From positions 1,426,001-1,490,000 of the forward strand of contig NZ_JAJADR010000001.1 of the NCBI RefSeq assembly GCF_020447265.1: a stretch of DNA of 64,000 nucleotides. The letters are read 5' to 3'. Shown one piece after another: positions 52,373 through 61,001 of this stretch. The notes beneath the pieces are model-generated. The model saw only the letters and a program-made list of their open reading frames with translations. It was not told the DNA's origin and ran no database searches. The stretch comes from Hymenobacter lucidus. Lineage in GTDB: Bacteria > Bacteroidota > Bacteroidia > Cytophagales > Hymenobacteraceae. The position numbers and the translations under genes are program-made. The first letter of the stretch is position 1; each line of letters opens with the position of its first letter.

Positions 52373-52449
52373 CAAAGGTAAGGTTGATTGGTGATTGTTG
52401 GGAGTTGATTGTTATTGTTCAGCGGCCAACAAGCATCAATCAACAATCA
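52373..52449 (-). promoter_or_regulatory. Stutter inverted repeat, G-free leader and -7 box before ftsX
   Basis: Between tamB and ftsX, the plus-strand arms at 52384-52401 (TTGATTGGTGATTGTTGG) and 52426-52449 are imperfect complements. On the minus strand the stretch next to ftsX (52374-52419) has no G. It includes TACCTTTG (52373-52380), a full match to TAnnTTTG. Confidence 0.5.
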
Positions 52450-52457
52450 GCTGCAAA

Positions 52458-55400
52458 TTAGAGCACCGTGCGCGGGTCATCGTCCACATTTAGCACCTCG
52501 CGGGCTTTGCGGGCGGCGGCGGCGCGGCGGCGCAGGCGCTTACGCGAAAACAGCTCCCGAAACGTGTCGAACTGCTCGGTGTTCAGCAAGCTGACGCCGG
52601 CCCGGGCCTGGTTGGTGAGGTTGGAAAGGTCGTTGAAGTCGCGGGGCGTGGTTTCGTAGCGCAGCTTAGCCCGGAACTTCCCGTCGGGGCGCAGGTAGTA
52701 CTCCAGGCTCAGGTCGCCGAGCAGTGAGGCCTGCCCCGTGCCGTTCGGCGTCGTTTCGCCCGTTCCAGTGCCGGTTCCAGTGCCCGTACCCGTTGCCGTG
52801 GTGGCGCTGGTGTTGAAGCCGCCTTCCCGCGTTACGCGCAGGCGGCCGTTGAGGAAGCTGTAGCTCAGGCGCACCTGCAGGGCCTGGAGCTGCTCGGCCG
52901 ACAGCCCGTTGATGTTGAAGTCGATTTCCAGGTTCTGGTCAATCTGGGAGGTGAGCAGACCGAGCTGGGTGCTTAGAATCTGGCCCAGGCTGTTTTGCAC
53001 CGTGTTGTCGTTGCCGCGCAGGCTGATCTGGGTGAACTGGCCGGGTGGGGAAAGCTGCTTGAACACGAGCAGGCTGAACACCTGCCGGTTTAGCTCCTGC
53101 TCATCGTTGCGCAGCGACGAAGTGAAGGCCGTTAGGTCGCCTTCCAGCGACGAAGGTGCGTCGTTGAACTCCAGACTCAGACGAATGGTAGGCAGTAGCA
53201 GCGGGCCGGTCAGGTTCATTACGGCCGTTACCGGCACTACGCCCCGGGTATTAATGGCCGCCTGGCCTAGAATAGGGGCCAGTGACGTGCGCTGGGTGTA
53301 GGCGGCCGTCACGTTCATTTCGCCGGCCAGCGGGTCGCCGTTCCAGGCAATGGTACCACCAGGCCGCACCACGAATTCCTTGTTGATGAGGCCCTGCAGG
53401 GTGAAGTTATAAGCGCCCCGTACAATCTCGATTTGCCCGAACATATTGAAGTCGCCGCGGGTGTCGATGTTGAGGCGCAGCTGCCCGGCGGCCGTGCCCC
53501 GGATAACGTCGCCGGTGCTTTCGTCGAGCAGAATTTCCACGTAGGCGTCGGGCGTCACGTCCAGGTTCATATTTAGCCGAATGCCCGACAAGTCGATGCG
53601 GCCCGCGGCGGCCGTGGGCACTTTCACGGTCGTGAGCGTATCGGTCAGGTTGCGGTTTACAAACTTGATGTAGCTGGCCTGTTGCGCTTTTGCTGCATTG
53701 TCGAGTGGCAGCGACAGGCGGGTGCCCGCGTCGCTACGGGCCCGCACGTTCACCACCAGGTTGTCGGTGGGGCCGAATACCACGGCGTCGCCGGTAGCGT
53801 AAGCCGTGCCGAAGTATAGGTCGTTGTCTTTGCGGGTGGTATTGAGCACGAGCAGCTTGGTGAAGCTGGCCCGCAAGCCCAGGCGCATATTCTGGAAGCC
53901 TTTGTGGTAGATGTTGCCATCGAGCACGCCCGAATTGCCGAGCGGGTCGCGCAGCCGGATCTGGCGGAAGTTAATGCGGTCCTCGGTGAAGCGAATCCGG
54001 TCGGCGAAGGTGTAGGTGGTGCCCAGGTAGATGAAGGTGAGCTTGCCGTCGGTCACGTCCACGTTGCCCACCAAGTTGGGCGAGGCCAGCGGCCCGGTAA
54101 GGCGCAGGGTGCCCACGGCCGTGCCGCTCATGTCTTTGAGCAATGTGTTGAGCAGGGGCTCGGCCAGCTTCACCGGGGCATTGTCGAGCACAGCCGTCAG
54201 GTTGAGCTGGTCTTTGGCACTGGGCGCGTACGTGCCGGCCACCCGTACCACCCGCTGCTGGTCGCGCAACACGTCCATGTCAATCAGCAGCTGGCCGTTG
54301 CGGTTGTTCCATTCGCTGCTGCCGCGCACGTTGCCGATCAGCACGTTGTCAAACTGCAGTGAATCGACGTCCAGTGTACTGTTGATTTTGAGCGGGCCAT
54401 ACACGCCGCTGATGGTGCCGGCCGCATTCACCCGGCCCGCAATGTTCTGCTTGGTCAGCGAGTTGAGCGTGGTCAGGTCCAAATCCTTGATGGCCAGCTG
54501 CAGCTGCTTGGCGGGGTCGTTGGAAAGGAAGCCCTGGGCACTCACGCTCTGCGCGCCGTTGCTCAGGGTCAGGTTCTGAATGTTGAATTCCTTGCCGCCC
54601 CCCGAAATGCTCACCGAGTTGTCGGCCGCAATGGTCCAGTCCTTGCCCAGCAGGTTCACGCCCGACTGCCGGAACACAATCTGCACGGCTTCGGGCAGAA
54701 ACGCCAAAGAGCCGTTGATGGCCGCCTTGTTGGTCGAGTTGGTTTGGGCCAGCGACGTCGAGAAATTGATGCGCTCCTGGTCCCAGACGCCTTCCACGTA
54801 GAACTTCTCGGTGTTGCCCAGGCCCGGCAACACCTGCCGCTCGGAGGTGATGTTGGCCTGCGCCAGCACCTCGGGCTGGTAGGGCAGCTTACTGGTGTTG
54901 AATTCGAAGTCGGTATTGAACGCCCGCACGCTGTCGTATTGAATGCCGTTGAAATGCCCGGCCAGCGCGAAAATGGACGTGGGGCCATTGCGGAACGAGC
55001 CCTCTATCCGCGAGAAATCGGAGAGCGTAAGGCTGGGCAGAAACAGGTGCAGCACCGGGTTGGCCTGCTTGAGGTAGAGGTCGAGGGCAATGGCGTAATC
55101 GGCAATGGGGCGCTGCTGCTTACGGCGGTAGTAGCCGGCAATGGCCGCGTCGTTGCTCTCGAAGTTGAGCTTGTACTCGGTCAGCAGCGTCTGCACGTCG
55201 CGGGCCACGGTGGTGAAGTTGAAGTTGCCGTCGGCCGTCAGATTCAGCACTTCCGAGCGTACCGTGACGCGGCGCTGCCGGCCGGTGCGCTGGCTCACCA
55301 CGTCGAAGGTATCGATGGGTACGGTGCGGCCGGCGTAGCTCAGGCGGGAGTCGCGCAGAATGATGCGGCCGATGAGGTCGTCGAGCTTCAGGCCCTGGAA

Positions 55401-57071
55401 TTTCACGTCGGCGGTGGTGGCCACTACCACGCTTTGCTTGGTCAGGCCCAGGGCGCGCAGGTCGGCGCGCTTCACCCGGGCTTCCACATCAAAGGCCTGC
55501 CGGGCCTTGTTCAGGTCGATGGTGCCGTTGGCGTCAATCTGCAGATTGGGGTCATTCACGGCCAGCTTGCCGTCAAACGACTGGCGGCTGAACTGCCCGT
55601 TGGTGGTGATGTTGCGGAAACGGTAGCCGTTCAGCCAGATGCTCTGCACACTGGCATTGGCTTTGAGGCGGGCCCGCTCGGGCGTGAAGCCCACGCCTTC
55701 CACGCGGCCATTCATGGTAATATCGCGCACCATGCTTTCGTCGCCAAGGAGCTTGCCCAGCTGAAAAGCGGTGGTTTTTACCTGGCCCTCATAAGTAGAG
55801 TAAGCCGGGTCAGTCTTGAACTTGATGTTAACGTCGGACACAACATCGCCCAGGGCGGTGCGGAAGGCGCCGTTGGCCACAAAGTCGTTGTAGAAGCCCA
55901 GAAACTGCCCATTGAGCCGCACCGTGCCCAGGCGCGCCACGTAAGGCCAGCCCGAAGCCGGAATGTAGCGCTTGATGTCGCGGCCGTCAATAACGGAGGG
56001 CTTAAGGCGCATTTCCACGAAGCTTTCCTTCAGGTTGGGCAGGCCCTGCACGTTGATGTTGCCGGCTACGTGGGTATTGCGGCCGTAACGTATATCCAGA
56101 TTTTTGGTCGTAAAATTCTTCACGTAGCCCTTGGCCTCGCCCGAAATCAGCACCGTTTCCTTCAGGTCCCGGATGAAAGGCTGGGGCGCAAACAGGGCAA
56201 TATCATCGGAATACACCCGGCTCGAATCGAGCCGGGCCGTTACTTTCACCGAGTCGTTGAAGTCGACGAAGTTCAGGAAGTGCTTGAAATCGAATTTAAT
56301 ATAAGGACGCAGTCGACTGTTGCCCACGCGCAGGTCGAGGCCCGCAAATTCCCAGAACTTATCGGCGTAGGTCATGTTGGCCGTCAGCTCTTTCAGGCGG
56401 GTTTTCGACGGCGTGTCTACGGCCCGAAGGTCGTCAATCTGGGCGTGAATCGTGTCGCCGCGTAGCCACAGCTGGGTTACTTCGCCGTAGATGCTGTCGA
56501 TGTGCATGTGGGCGTAGTCGATGGTGCGGCCGTAGCTTTCGGCGCGGGGCGTGGTTTGCCGGTCGAGCACGAAGCGGCCGTTACGCAGACTGATAGCCTC
56601 AATCTTAAAGTCAAAGGGCTTCGAAACCTTGGTCGTGTCGCTGGGACCAATCAGGCGTTTGACGGCCGTTAGAAACTGCGAGAGGTTGGTCGAGTCGGGC
56701 TGGTTGGCGTAGGTTATCTGGGCAAACCGCGGCTCTTCCAGCGTAAGCTTGCCAATGTGCAGGTGGCTGGGGTCGAAAATCGAAAACAGCTTGATGTCGG
56801 CGTCGGCTTTACCGATGTTGAACAGCTCGCCACCCTGGCGGTCGAGCACCCGCACACCTTCCAGCACCACCCGCGAAAAGGGCCGCACGTCCACGCTGCC
56901 CACAATTACGCGCTGCCCGAGCTTCTCGGTGAGAATGGTGGCGGCCTTACGCGCCAGGCTGGTTTGCACGCTTGGAATGCGCAGGGCTATCAGCGCGCCG
57001 CCCACCACCAGCCCTAGTAATAGGAGCAGGCCCAGCAGGACTTTAAGCGTGATAGAGAGAAACCGGGGCAC
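52458..57071 (-). CDS. tamB: TamB-like translocation and assembly module protein (DUF490)
   Basis: Very large AsmA/TamB-superfamily protein of 1537 residues that probably bridges the periplasm and moves phospholipids or helps outer-membrane protein assembly. It has an N-terminal anchor (LKVLLGLLLLLGLVVGGALIAL), an AsmA-like start (RIPSVQTSLARKAATILTEK), a long beta-taco region and a C-terminal DUF490 domain (about residues 1040-1450) ending in NGLSAEQLQALQVRLSYSFL. Near the end there is a low-complexity (GT)n-type linker encoded at 52760-52800 that could vary by slippage. It is the first gene of the minus-strand housekeeping run and is divergent from tsaD. Confidence 0.9.
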   Translation of the reverse strand: MPRFLSITLKVLLGLLLLLGLVVGGALIALRIPSVQTSLARKAATILTEKLGQRVIVGSVDVRPFSRVVLEGVRVLDRQGGELFNIGKADADIKLFSIFDPSHLHIGKLTLEEPRFAQITYANQPDSTNLSQFLTAVKRLIGPSDTTKVSKPFDFKIEAISLRNGRFVLDRQTTPRAESYGRTIDYAHMHIDSIYGEVTQLWLRGDTIHAQIDDLRAVDTPSKTRLKELTANMTYADKFWEFAGLDLRVGNSRLRPYIKFDFKHFLNFVDFNDSVKVTARLDSSRVYSDDIALFAPQPFIRDLKETVLISGEAKGYVKNFTTKNLDIRYGRNTHVAGNINVQGLPNLKESFVEMRLKPSVIDGRDIKRYIPASGWPYVARLGTVRLNGQFLGFYNDFVANGAFRTALGDVVSDVNIKFKTDPAYSTYEGQVKTTAFQLGKLLGDESMVRDITMNGRVEGVGFTPERARLKANASVQSIWLNGYRFRNITTNGQFSRQSFDGKLAVNDPNLQIDANGTIDLNKARQAFDVEARVKRADLRALGLTKQSVVVATTADVKFQGLKLDDLIGRIILRDSRLSYAGRTVPIDTFDVVSQRTGRQRRVTVRSEVLNLTADGNFNFTTVARDVQTLLTEYKLNFESNDAAIAGYYRRKQQRPIADYAIALDLYLKQANPVLHLFLPSLTLSDFSRIEGSFRNGPTSIFALAGHFNGIQYDSVRAFNTDFEFNTSKLPYQPEVLAQANITSERQVLPGLGNTEKFYVEGVWDQERINFSTSLAQTNSTNKAAINGSLAFLPEAVQIVFRQSGVNLLGKDWTIAADNSVSISGGGKEFNIQNLTLSNGAQSVSAQGFLSNDPAKQLQLAIKDLDLTTLNSLTKQNIAGRVNAAGTISGVYGPLKINSTLDVDSLQFDNVLIGNVRGSSEWNNRNGQLLIDMDVLRDQQRVVRVAGTYAPSAKDQLNLTAVLDNAPVKLAEPLLNTLLKDMSGTAVGTLRLTGPLASPNLVGNVDVTDGKLTFIYLGTTYTFADRIRFTEDRINFRQIRLRDPLGNSGVLDGNIYHKGFQNMRLGLRASFTKLLVLNTTRKDNDLYFGTAYATGDAVVFGPTDNLVVNVRARSDAGTRLSLPLDNAAKAQQASYIKFVNRNLTDTLTTVKVPTAAAGRIDLSGIRLNMNLDVTPDAYVEILLDESTGDVIRGTAAGQLRLNIDTRGDFNMFGQIEIVRGAYNFTLQGLINKEFVVRPGGTIAWNGDPLAGEMNVTAAYTQRTSLAPILGQAAINTRGVVPVTAVMNLTGPLLLPTIRLSLEFNDAPSSLEGDLTAFTSSLRNDEQELNRQVFSLLVFKQLSPPGQFTQISLRGNDNTVQNSLGQILSTQLGLLTSQIDQNLEIDFNINGLSAEQLQALQVRLSYSFLNGRLRVTREGGFNTSATTATGTGTGTGTGTGETTPNGTGQASLLGDLSLEYYLRPDGKFRAKLRYETTPRDFNDLSNLTNQARAGVSLLNTEQFDTFRELFSRKRLRRRAAAARKAREVLNVDDDPRTVL

Positions 57072-57312
57072 GGAAAACGGGCTGGAAAATGTTGAGCGTG
57101 AACACGAAGATGCGGGATTTGGCGCAATGGCTGCCTGGGGGCCGAGCTATTTTAACAAATCAGGCCGGCGGCCGCCTCAATTGCCCTGCCGAAAACCCAA
57201 CGAGGGAGAAACGTATTGGTTACCGGTTTTAAACGACCTTTGTACCAGATTATGCGGCCCGCGGTGCAAGAACCGCGCTTCGGACCCATTCCTACTTTCT
57301 GAAATCAACCGT

Positions 57313-58323
57313 ATGCCTTTTCCCGTCATTCTGGCCATTGAGTCTTCCTGTGATGATACGTCGGCAGCCGTAATGGCCGGCGGCGAAATCCTGGCCAACG
57401 TGGTAGCCACGCAGCAGGTGCACGAACAATACGGCGGCGTGGTGCCCGAGTTGGCCTCGCGCGCCCATCAGCAGCACCTCATACCAGTGGTGCAGGAGGC
57501 ATTGCGCCGGGCAAAGGTAGACAAATCCGCCCTCGACGCGGTGGCCTTCACACAAGGACCGGGCCTGCTGGGCTCGTTGCTGGTGGGCAGCATGTTTGCC
57601 AAAACCTTCGCCCAGGCCCTGGATAAACCCCTGATTGCCGTCAACCACATGCGGGCCCACATTCTGGCCCACTTCATCAGGGCCCCGCGGCCGGCGTTTC
57701 CATTTTTGTGCCTCACCGTCAGCGGCGGCCACACCCAACTCGTCATCGTGCGCAGCCCCATGGATATGCAGGTTATCGGCCAGACCATCGACGACGCGGC
57801 GGGGGAGGCTTTCGACAAAACCGCCAAGCTGCTCGGCCTGCCGTATCCCGGCGGCCCCCACCTCGATAAGCAGGCCCGGTTGGGCAACCCCACGCGCTTC
57901 CCGTTCCCGGTGGGCGCCATGCCCGGCTACGACTTTTCCTTCAGCGGCCTGAAAACCTCGGTGCTCTACTTTTTGCGCCAGCAAACGGCCCAGAACCCGG
58001 ATTTTGTGGCCGAAAACCTGCCCGACCTTTGCGCCAGCATCCAGCACACCATCATCCAAACGCTGCTGCGCCAGCTCATCCGGGCGGCGCAGGATAATGG
58101 CCTCACCCAGATTGCCCTGGCCGGCGGCGTGGCCGCCAACTCGGGTCTGCGCGAGGCTCTCACGCAGCTCTGCGCCGAAAAAGGCTGGGAGGTATTCATT
58201 CCCGACTTCGAGTTCTGCACCGACAATGCCGGTATGGTGGCCATGACGGCCCATTTCCAGTTCGAAGCCGGCGACTTTGCCGCCCCGCTCGTCAGCCCCG
58301 ACCCGCGCCTGAAGCTGACGTAA
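57313..58323 (+). CDS. tsaD: tRNA N6-threonylcarbamoyladenosine transferase
   Basis: Catalytic component (Kae1/TsaD) that installs threonylcarbamoyl on A37 of ANN-decoding tRNAs, acting with TsaB and TsaE. The protein is 336 residues with N-terminal LAIESSCDDTSAAV, the metal-binding pair H112-x3-H116 in NHMRAH, SGGHTQLV and the C-terminal CTDNAGMVA. The ATG at 57313 gives the conserved start MPFPVILAIESS; the frame continues upstream over tamB without family similarity. The intergenic region of 241 bp from tamB should hold both promoters; I found no certain match. Confidence 0.96.
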   Translation: MPFPVILAIESSCDDTSAAVMAGGEILANVVATQQVHEQYGGVVPELASRAHQQHLIPVVQEALRRAKVDKSALDAVAFTQGPGLLGSLLVGSMFAKTFAQALDKPLIAVNHMRAHILAHFIRAPRPAFPFLCLTVSGGHTQLVIVRSPMDMQVIGQTIDDAAGEAFDKTAKLLGLPYPGGPHLDKQARLGNPTRFPFPVGAMPGYDFSFSGLKTSVLYFLRQQTAQNPDFVAENLPDLCASIQHTIIQTLLRQLIRAAQDNGLTQIALAGGVAANSGLREALTQLCAEKGWEVFIPDFEFCTDNAGMVAMTAHFQFEAGDFAAPLVSPDPRLKLT

Positions 58324-58445
58324 CGTTGCGCGGCACGGAATACTTCGCCCAATTCGGCTAATTTCCGTACCTACGCTACTCTTATTATAGTACCAGTACC
58401 CGCCGCGCCGCCGGAAAGCAGCGTTGGCGGCCTTTGCATCCCATC

Positions 58446-58919
58446 ATGGCCAAACAAAAAGACGATACGCCTAAGCGCGTCAACATCCTGAACCGCCGCG
58501 CCAGCTACGAATACAGCTTTCTGGCCAAATACGACGCGGGCATGATGCTGCAGGGCACCGAAATCAAGAGTATCCGCGACGGCAACGTGAACATGCAGGA
58601 CGGCTTCTGCGCCTTCCACGCCGACGGCAGCCTGTGGGTGCACAACCTGAGCATTTCGCAGTACACGCTGGGTACCTACAACAATCACGAGCCCAAGCGG
58701 GAGCGGAAGCTGCTGCTCAACAAGAAGGAGTTGCGCCAGCTGGCCAACAAAACCCAGGAACAGGGCGTCACCATCGTGCCCATTCGCCTCTTCGTCAACG
58801 ACCGGGGCTTTGCTAAGCTCGAAATTGCGCTGGCCAAGGGTAAAAAGCTCTTCGACAAGCGCGACGACATCAAGGCCAAAGACCAGAAGCGCGAAATGGA
58901 CCGCGCCCGGGAGTATTAA
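58446..58919 (+). CDS. smpB: SsrA-binding protein SmpB
   Basis: Binds tmRNA and brings it to stalled ribosomes for trans-translation. The protein is 157 residues with family motifs NRRASYEYSF, GMMLQGTEIKSIRDG and NMQDGFC, and a basic C-terminal tail (DIKAKDQKREMDRAREY). The ATG at 58446 is chosen over an in-frame TTG 12 bp upstream. The tmRNA gene itself is not seen in the window. A long inverted repeat begins 14 bp after the stop. Confidence 0.96.
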   Translation: MAKQKDDTPKRVNILNRRASYEYSFLAKYDAGMMLQGTEIKSIRDGNVNMQDGFCAFHADGSLWVHNLSISQYTLGTYNNHEPKRERKLLLNKKELRQLANKTQEQGVTIVPIRLFVNDRGFAKLEIALAKGKKLFDKRDDIKAKDQKREMDRAREY

Positions 58920-58932
58920 GTGAAGGAGCGAA

Positions 58933-59088
58933 GTGGGGAATGAGTGAATGCAGTTTTTGCGGCGCTTGTTTGCCCGACTGGTATTTAAAGGAGAGCTTCG
59001 CGTACGGCTCGCCGAAACAGAGCCCTATCCTACTTGAGTGGAGTTCTAAAACGACAATTCACTCATTCACTCATTTACTCATTCACTC
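58933..59088 (+). repeat. Stutter inverted repeat between smpB and the NlpC/P60 gene
   Basis: The left arm (58933-58951, GGGGAATGAGTGAATG) is complementary to a tandem array of ATTCACTC/ATTTACTC octamers at 59057-59088. The octamer array has no G from 59054 to 59090 and runs directly into the TTG start codon of the peptidase gene. Confidence 0.65.
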
Positions 59089-59892
59089 TTGAACCACGGA
59101 ATCTGCGCTCTGAGCGCCGTGCCGGTGCGGGCCGAGCCGACCGATAAAGCCGAACTCGTTACCCAGCTTATCTTCGGCGAGTGCTACACCATTCTGCTTA
59201 CCCAGGGCAACTGGCACCAGATCCGCATTGCCGCCGACCAGTACGTGGGCTGGATTGACTTCAAGCAGCACACGCCCGTGTCGGAAGAGTATTTCCAGGC
59301 CTGGCACAAGCAAGACCACCCGCGCAGTCTCGACGTGGTGCAGATGGTGAGCGACGCGGCCACCCGCATTCCCGTCACGCTGGGCAGCCGCCTGCCGTTT
59401 TTCGACGGCATGACCCTCAGGCTCGGCGACCAGAAAATGTTCTACAACGGGGCCGCCACCAACCCGCTCAACGGCCATGGCCCCCTCGGCCCGGTGGATA
59501 AACGGCTGGTGCTGATGCTCAAAATGGCCCAGGTGTACCTGAAGTCGCCCTACGTGTGGGGCGGCAAGTCGCTGTTCGGCATCGACTGCTCGGGCCTCAT
59601 GCAGCAGCTCTACGGCCTGATCGGGGTGCAGCTCCCCCGCGACGCCCGCCAGCAGATTGACCACGGCCTGACCGTGCATTTCGTGTCCCAGACCCAGCCC
59701 GGCGACCTGGCTTTTTTCGACAACGCCGACGGCAACATCGTGCACGTAGGCCTGCTGCTCGAAGACCAGCAGATTCTGCACGCCAGCGGCGAGGTCCGCA
59801 TCGACCCGCTCGACCACAACGGCATATTCAACCGTCAACGCCAGAAATACTCCCATAAGCTGCGCCTCATCAAGCGGATTCTGGCCGATTAA
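59089..59892 (+). CDS. NlpC/P60 (C40) cell-wall peptidase with SH3 domain
   Basis: A 267-residue protein. The N-terminus (about 5-60) is an SH3-like domain (ALSAVPVRAEPTDKAELVTQ, WIDF), followed by a second SH3-like stretch and a C-terminal NlpC/P60 domain with the triad C167 (GIDCSGL), H219 (IVHVGL) and H231 (ILHASGE). It should cleave D-Glu-diamino acid bonds in peptide stems. No signal peptide is visible, so it is either cytoplasmic (muropeptide recycling) or the start is misread. The only early start is TTG at 59089, right after an octamer repeat array, so the original start region may have been replaced. Confidence 0.85.
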   Translation: MNHGICALSAVPVRAEPTDKAELVTQLIFGECYTILLTQGNWHQIRIAADQYVGWIDFKQHTPVSEEYFQAWHKQDHPRSLDVVQMVSDAATRIPVTLGSRLPFFDGMTLRLGDQKMFYNGAATNPLNGHGPLGPVDKRLVLMLKMAQVYLKSPYVWGGKSLFGIDCSGLMQQLYGLIGVQLPRDARQQIDHGLTVHFVSQTQPGDLAFFDNADGNIVHVGLLLEDQQILHASGEVRIDPLDHNGIFNRQRQKYSHKLRLIKRILAD

Positions 59893-60080
59893 TGTGCTTA
59901 AGTGCTAATGTAGAAAATGTGTCATTGCGAGGCGTGAGCCGAAGCAATCCGTCCTCTACGCAGTGATCAATGAACTTTTACCAGAAAGCCCTTTATTCCA
60001 ACCGGAGTAAAGGGCTTTTCACTGAAGAGAGCTTTCTACATTTCAGAGGACGGATTGCCGCGCTTCGCTCGCAATGACAC
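59889..60080. repeat. REP-like element with nested terminator after the peptidase gene
   Basis: It starts with a TAATGTGC-word stretch (59890-59920) overlapping the peptidase stop. The outer arms are GTGTCATTGCGAG (59919-59931) and CTCGCAATGACAC (60068-60080), and the inner arms GCAATCCGTCCTCT (59944-59957) and AGAGGACGGATTGC (60045-60058), all perfect. In the centre is a terminator-like stem, AAAGCCCTTTA (59985-59995) with TAAAGGGCTTT (60008-60018) and a T-tail. Confidence 0.75.
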
Positions 60081-60185
60081 GGCTTAGTATAGCATTGCAT
60101 TCAACCGTATGCCGCACTTTAAAATCTGCTATATAGTAGCGCTTGTCAATCACCTTTTGCGCGAGGAAACTTAAGCCAGCGGGTA

Positions 60186-60216
60186 TTGTTAATACGCTTA
60201 GAATCATCTAGCTTTC
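60186..60216 (+). promoter_or_regulatory. Promoter of the HNH endonuclease gene
   Basis: TTG (60186-60188), a 20-nt spacer and TAGCTTTC (60209-60216; consensus TAnnTTTG) lie 30 bp before the ATG. An 8-bp inverted repeat, AATCATCT (60202-60209) and AGATGATT (60225-60232), overlaps the -7 element and could be an operator or a 5' hairpin. Confidence 0.6.
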
Positions 60217-60246
60217 GCTGTACCAGATGATTTATTCACCGAGCGT

Positions 60247-60744
60247 ATGGACCAAAAAGTGCTAGTTCTCAATGGCGACTACACCGCCATTACGTTGTGC
60301 AGTGTGCAGAAGGCTTTCGTGCTCTTATTTCTCGACAAAGCCGAGATGATAGCCAAGTCGGAGCACGGGGTGCTGCGCACTATTTCCAGTGCCTATCCCA
60401 AGCCCAGCATTATCCGGCTGCAGCGCTATGTGCGCGTGCCTTACAAGGGCATTGCCCTGAGCCGGCACAACATTATGAAGCGCGACCATTTTGAGTGTCA
60501 GTACTGCGGCTCAACCCGCAACCTGACGCTGGACCATGTGCTGCCCCGCTCCCGTGGCGGCGACTCATCGTGGACCAACCTGCTGACGGCCTGTGCCCGC
60601 TGCAACCACGCCAAGGGGCACCGCACGCCCCAGGAAGCTGGCCTTACCATCAGGCAGATGCCTAAGAAACCGACGCTGTCGGGCTTTCTCAGGCTCAGTG
60701 CCGGAACCATCGACCAGAACTGGCACCCTTACCTAACTAACTAG
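60247..60744 (+). CDS. HNH endonuclease family protein
   Basis: A 165-residue protein. The N-terminal half (VLVLNGDYTAITLCSVQKA) is the conserved partner region of this small HNH family. The C-terminal half holds the zinc-stabilised HNH motif CQYCGSTRNLTLDHVLPRS, then GGDSSWTNLLTACARCN, with two CxxC pairs, the metal/catalytic His pair in DHVLPRS and the Asn. It is a stand-alone chromosomal type common in Bacteroidota and other phyla, not linked here to restriction or phage genes. Its biological role is unknown. It has its own promoter and terminator. Confidence 0.9.
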   Translation: MDQKVLVLNGDYTAITLCSVQKAFVLLFLDKAEMIAKSEHGVLRTISSAYPKPSIIRLQRYVRVPYKGIALSRHNIMKRDHFECQYCGSTRNLTLDHVLPRSRGGDSSWTNLLTACARCNHAKGHRTPQEAGLTIRQMPKKPTLSGFLRLSAGTIDQNWHPYLTN

Positions 60745-60775
60745 AGCCGGAAGCAGCTGCTTCCGGCTTTTTTTT
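60745..60775 (+). terminator. Terminator after the HNH gene
   Basis: A perfect 12-bp palindrome, AGCCGGAAGCAG and CTGCTTCCGGCT (60745-60768), is followed by a long T-run. Confidence 0.92.
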
Positions 60776-60969
60776 GCCCGGCCCGCTACTGGTCAGCTGC
60801 TTAGTGCCGCCGATGGTATTGGAACCGAGCCAGTAGCGCCGGTTGGTAGGCTGCTTTCCAGCCGGTTAGGTGGGCGTTAGGCGCGTTTTTACGGCTGAGC
60901 TACTGAGCGGAATTGTACAAAATCCGGGGATGGGCGCACCAATTACCGTGCAGCTGCTGTTAGAACCAA

Positions 60970-60977
60970 TATCTTTG
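60970..60977 (+). promoter_or_regulatory. -7 element of the first desaturase gene
   Basis: TATCTTTG is a full match to TAnnTTTG, 24 bp before the ATG at 61002. No TTG is present at the -33 position. The rest of 60776-60969 shows no gene. Confidence 0.5.
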
Positions 60978-61001
60978 CAGTAGTCCACCCAGCATTTGTT
61001 C

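Noticed and set aside
54744..56465. 573-codon open frame opposite tamB
   Set aside because: Lies wholly inside a well-supported TamB-like gene; its composition is typical of antisense frames in GC-rich DNA.
56749..57312. Long upstream extension of tsaD
   Set aside because: It overlaps the tamB start region and has no TsaD similarity; the ATG at 57313 matches the conserved N-terminus.
60247..60744. HNH gene as part of a restriction or anti-phage system
   Set aside because: Neighbours are housekeeping genes and desaturases, with no methyltransferase, helicase or other defence partner.
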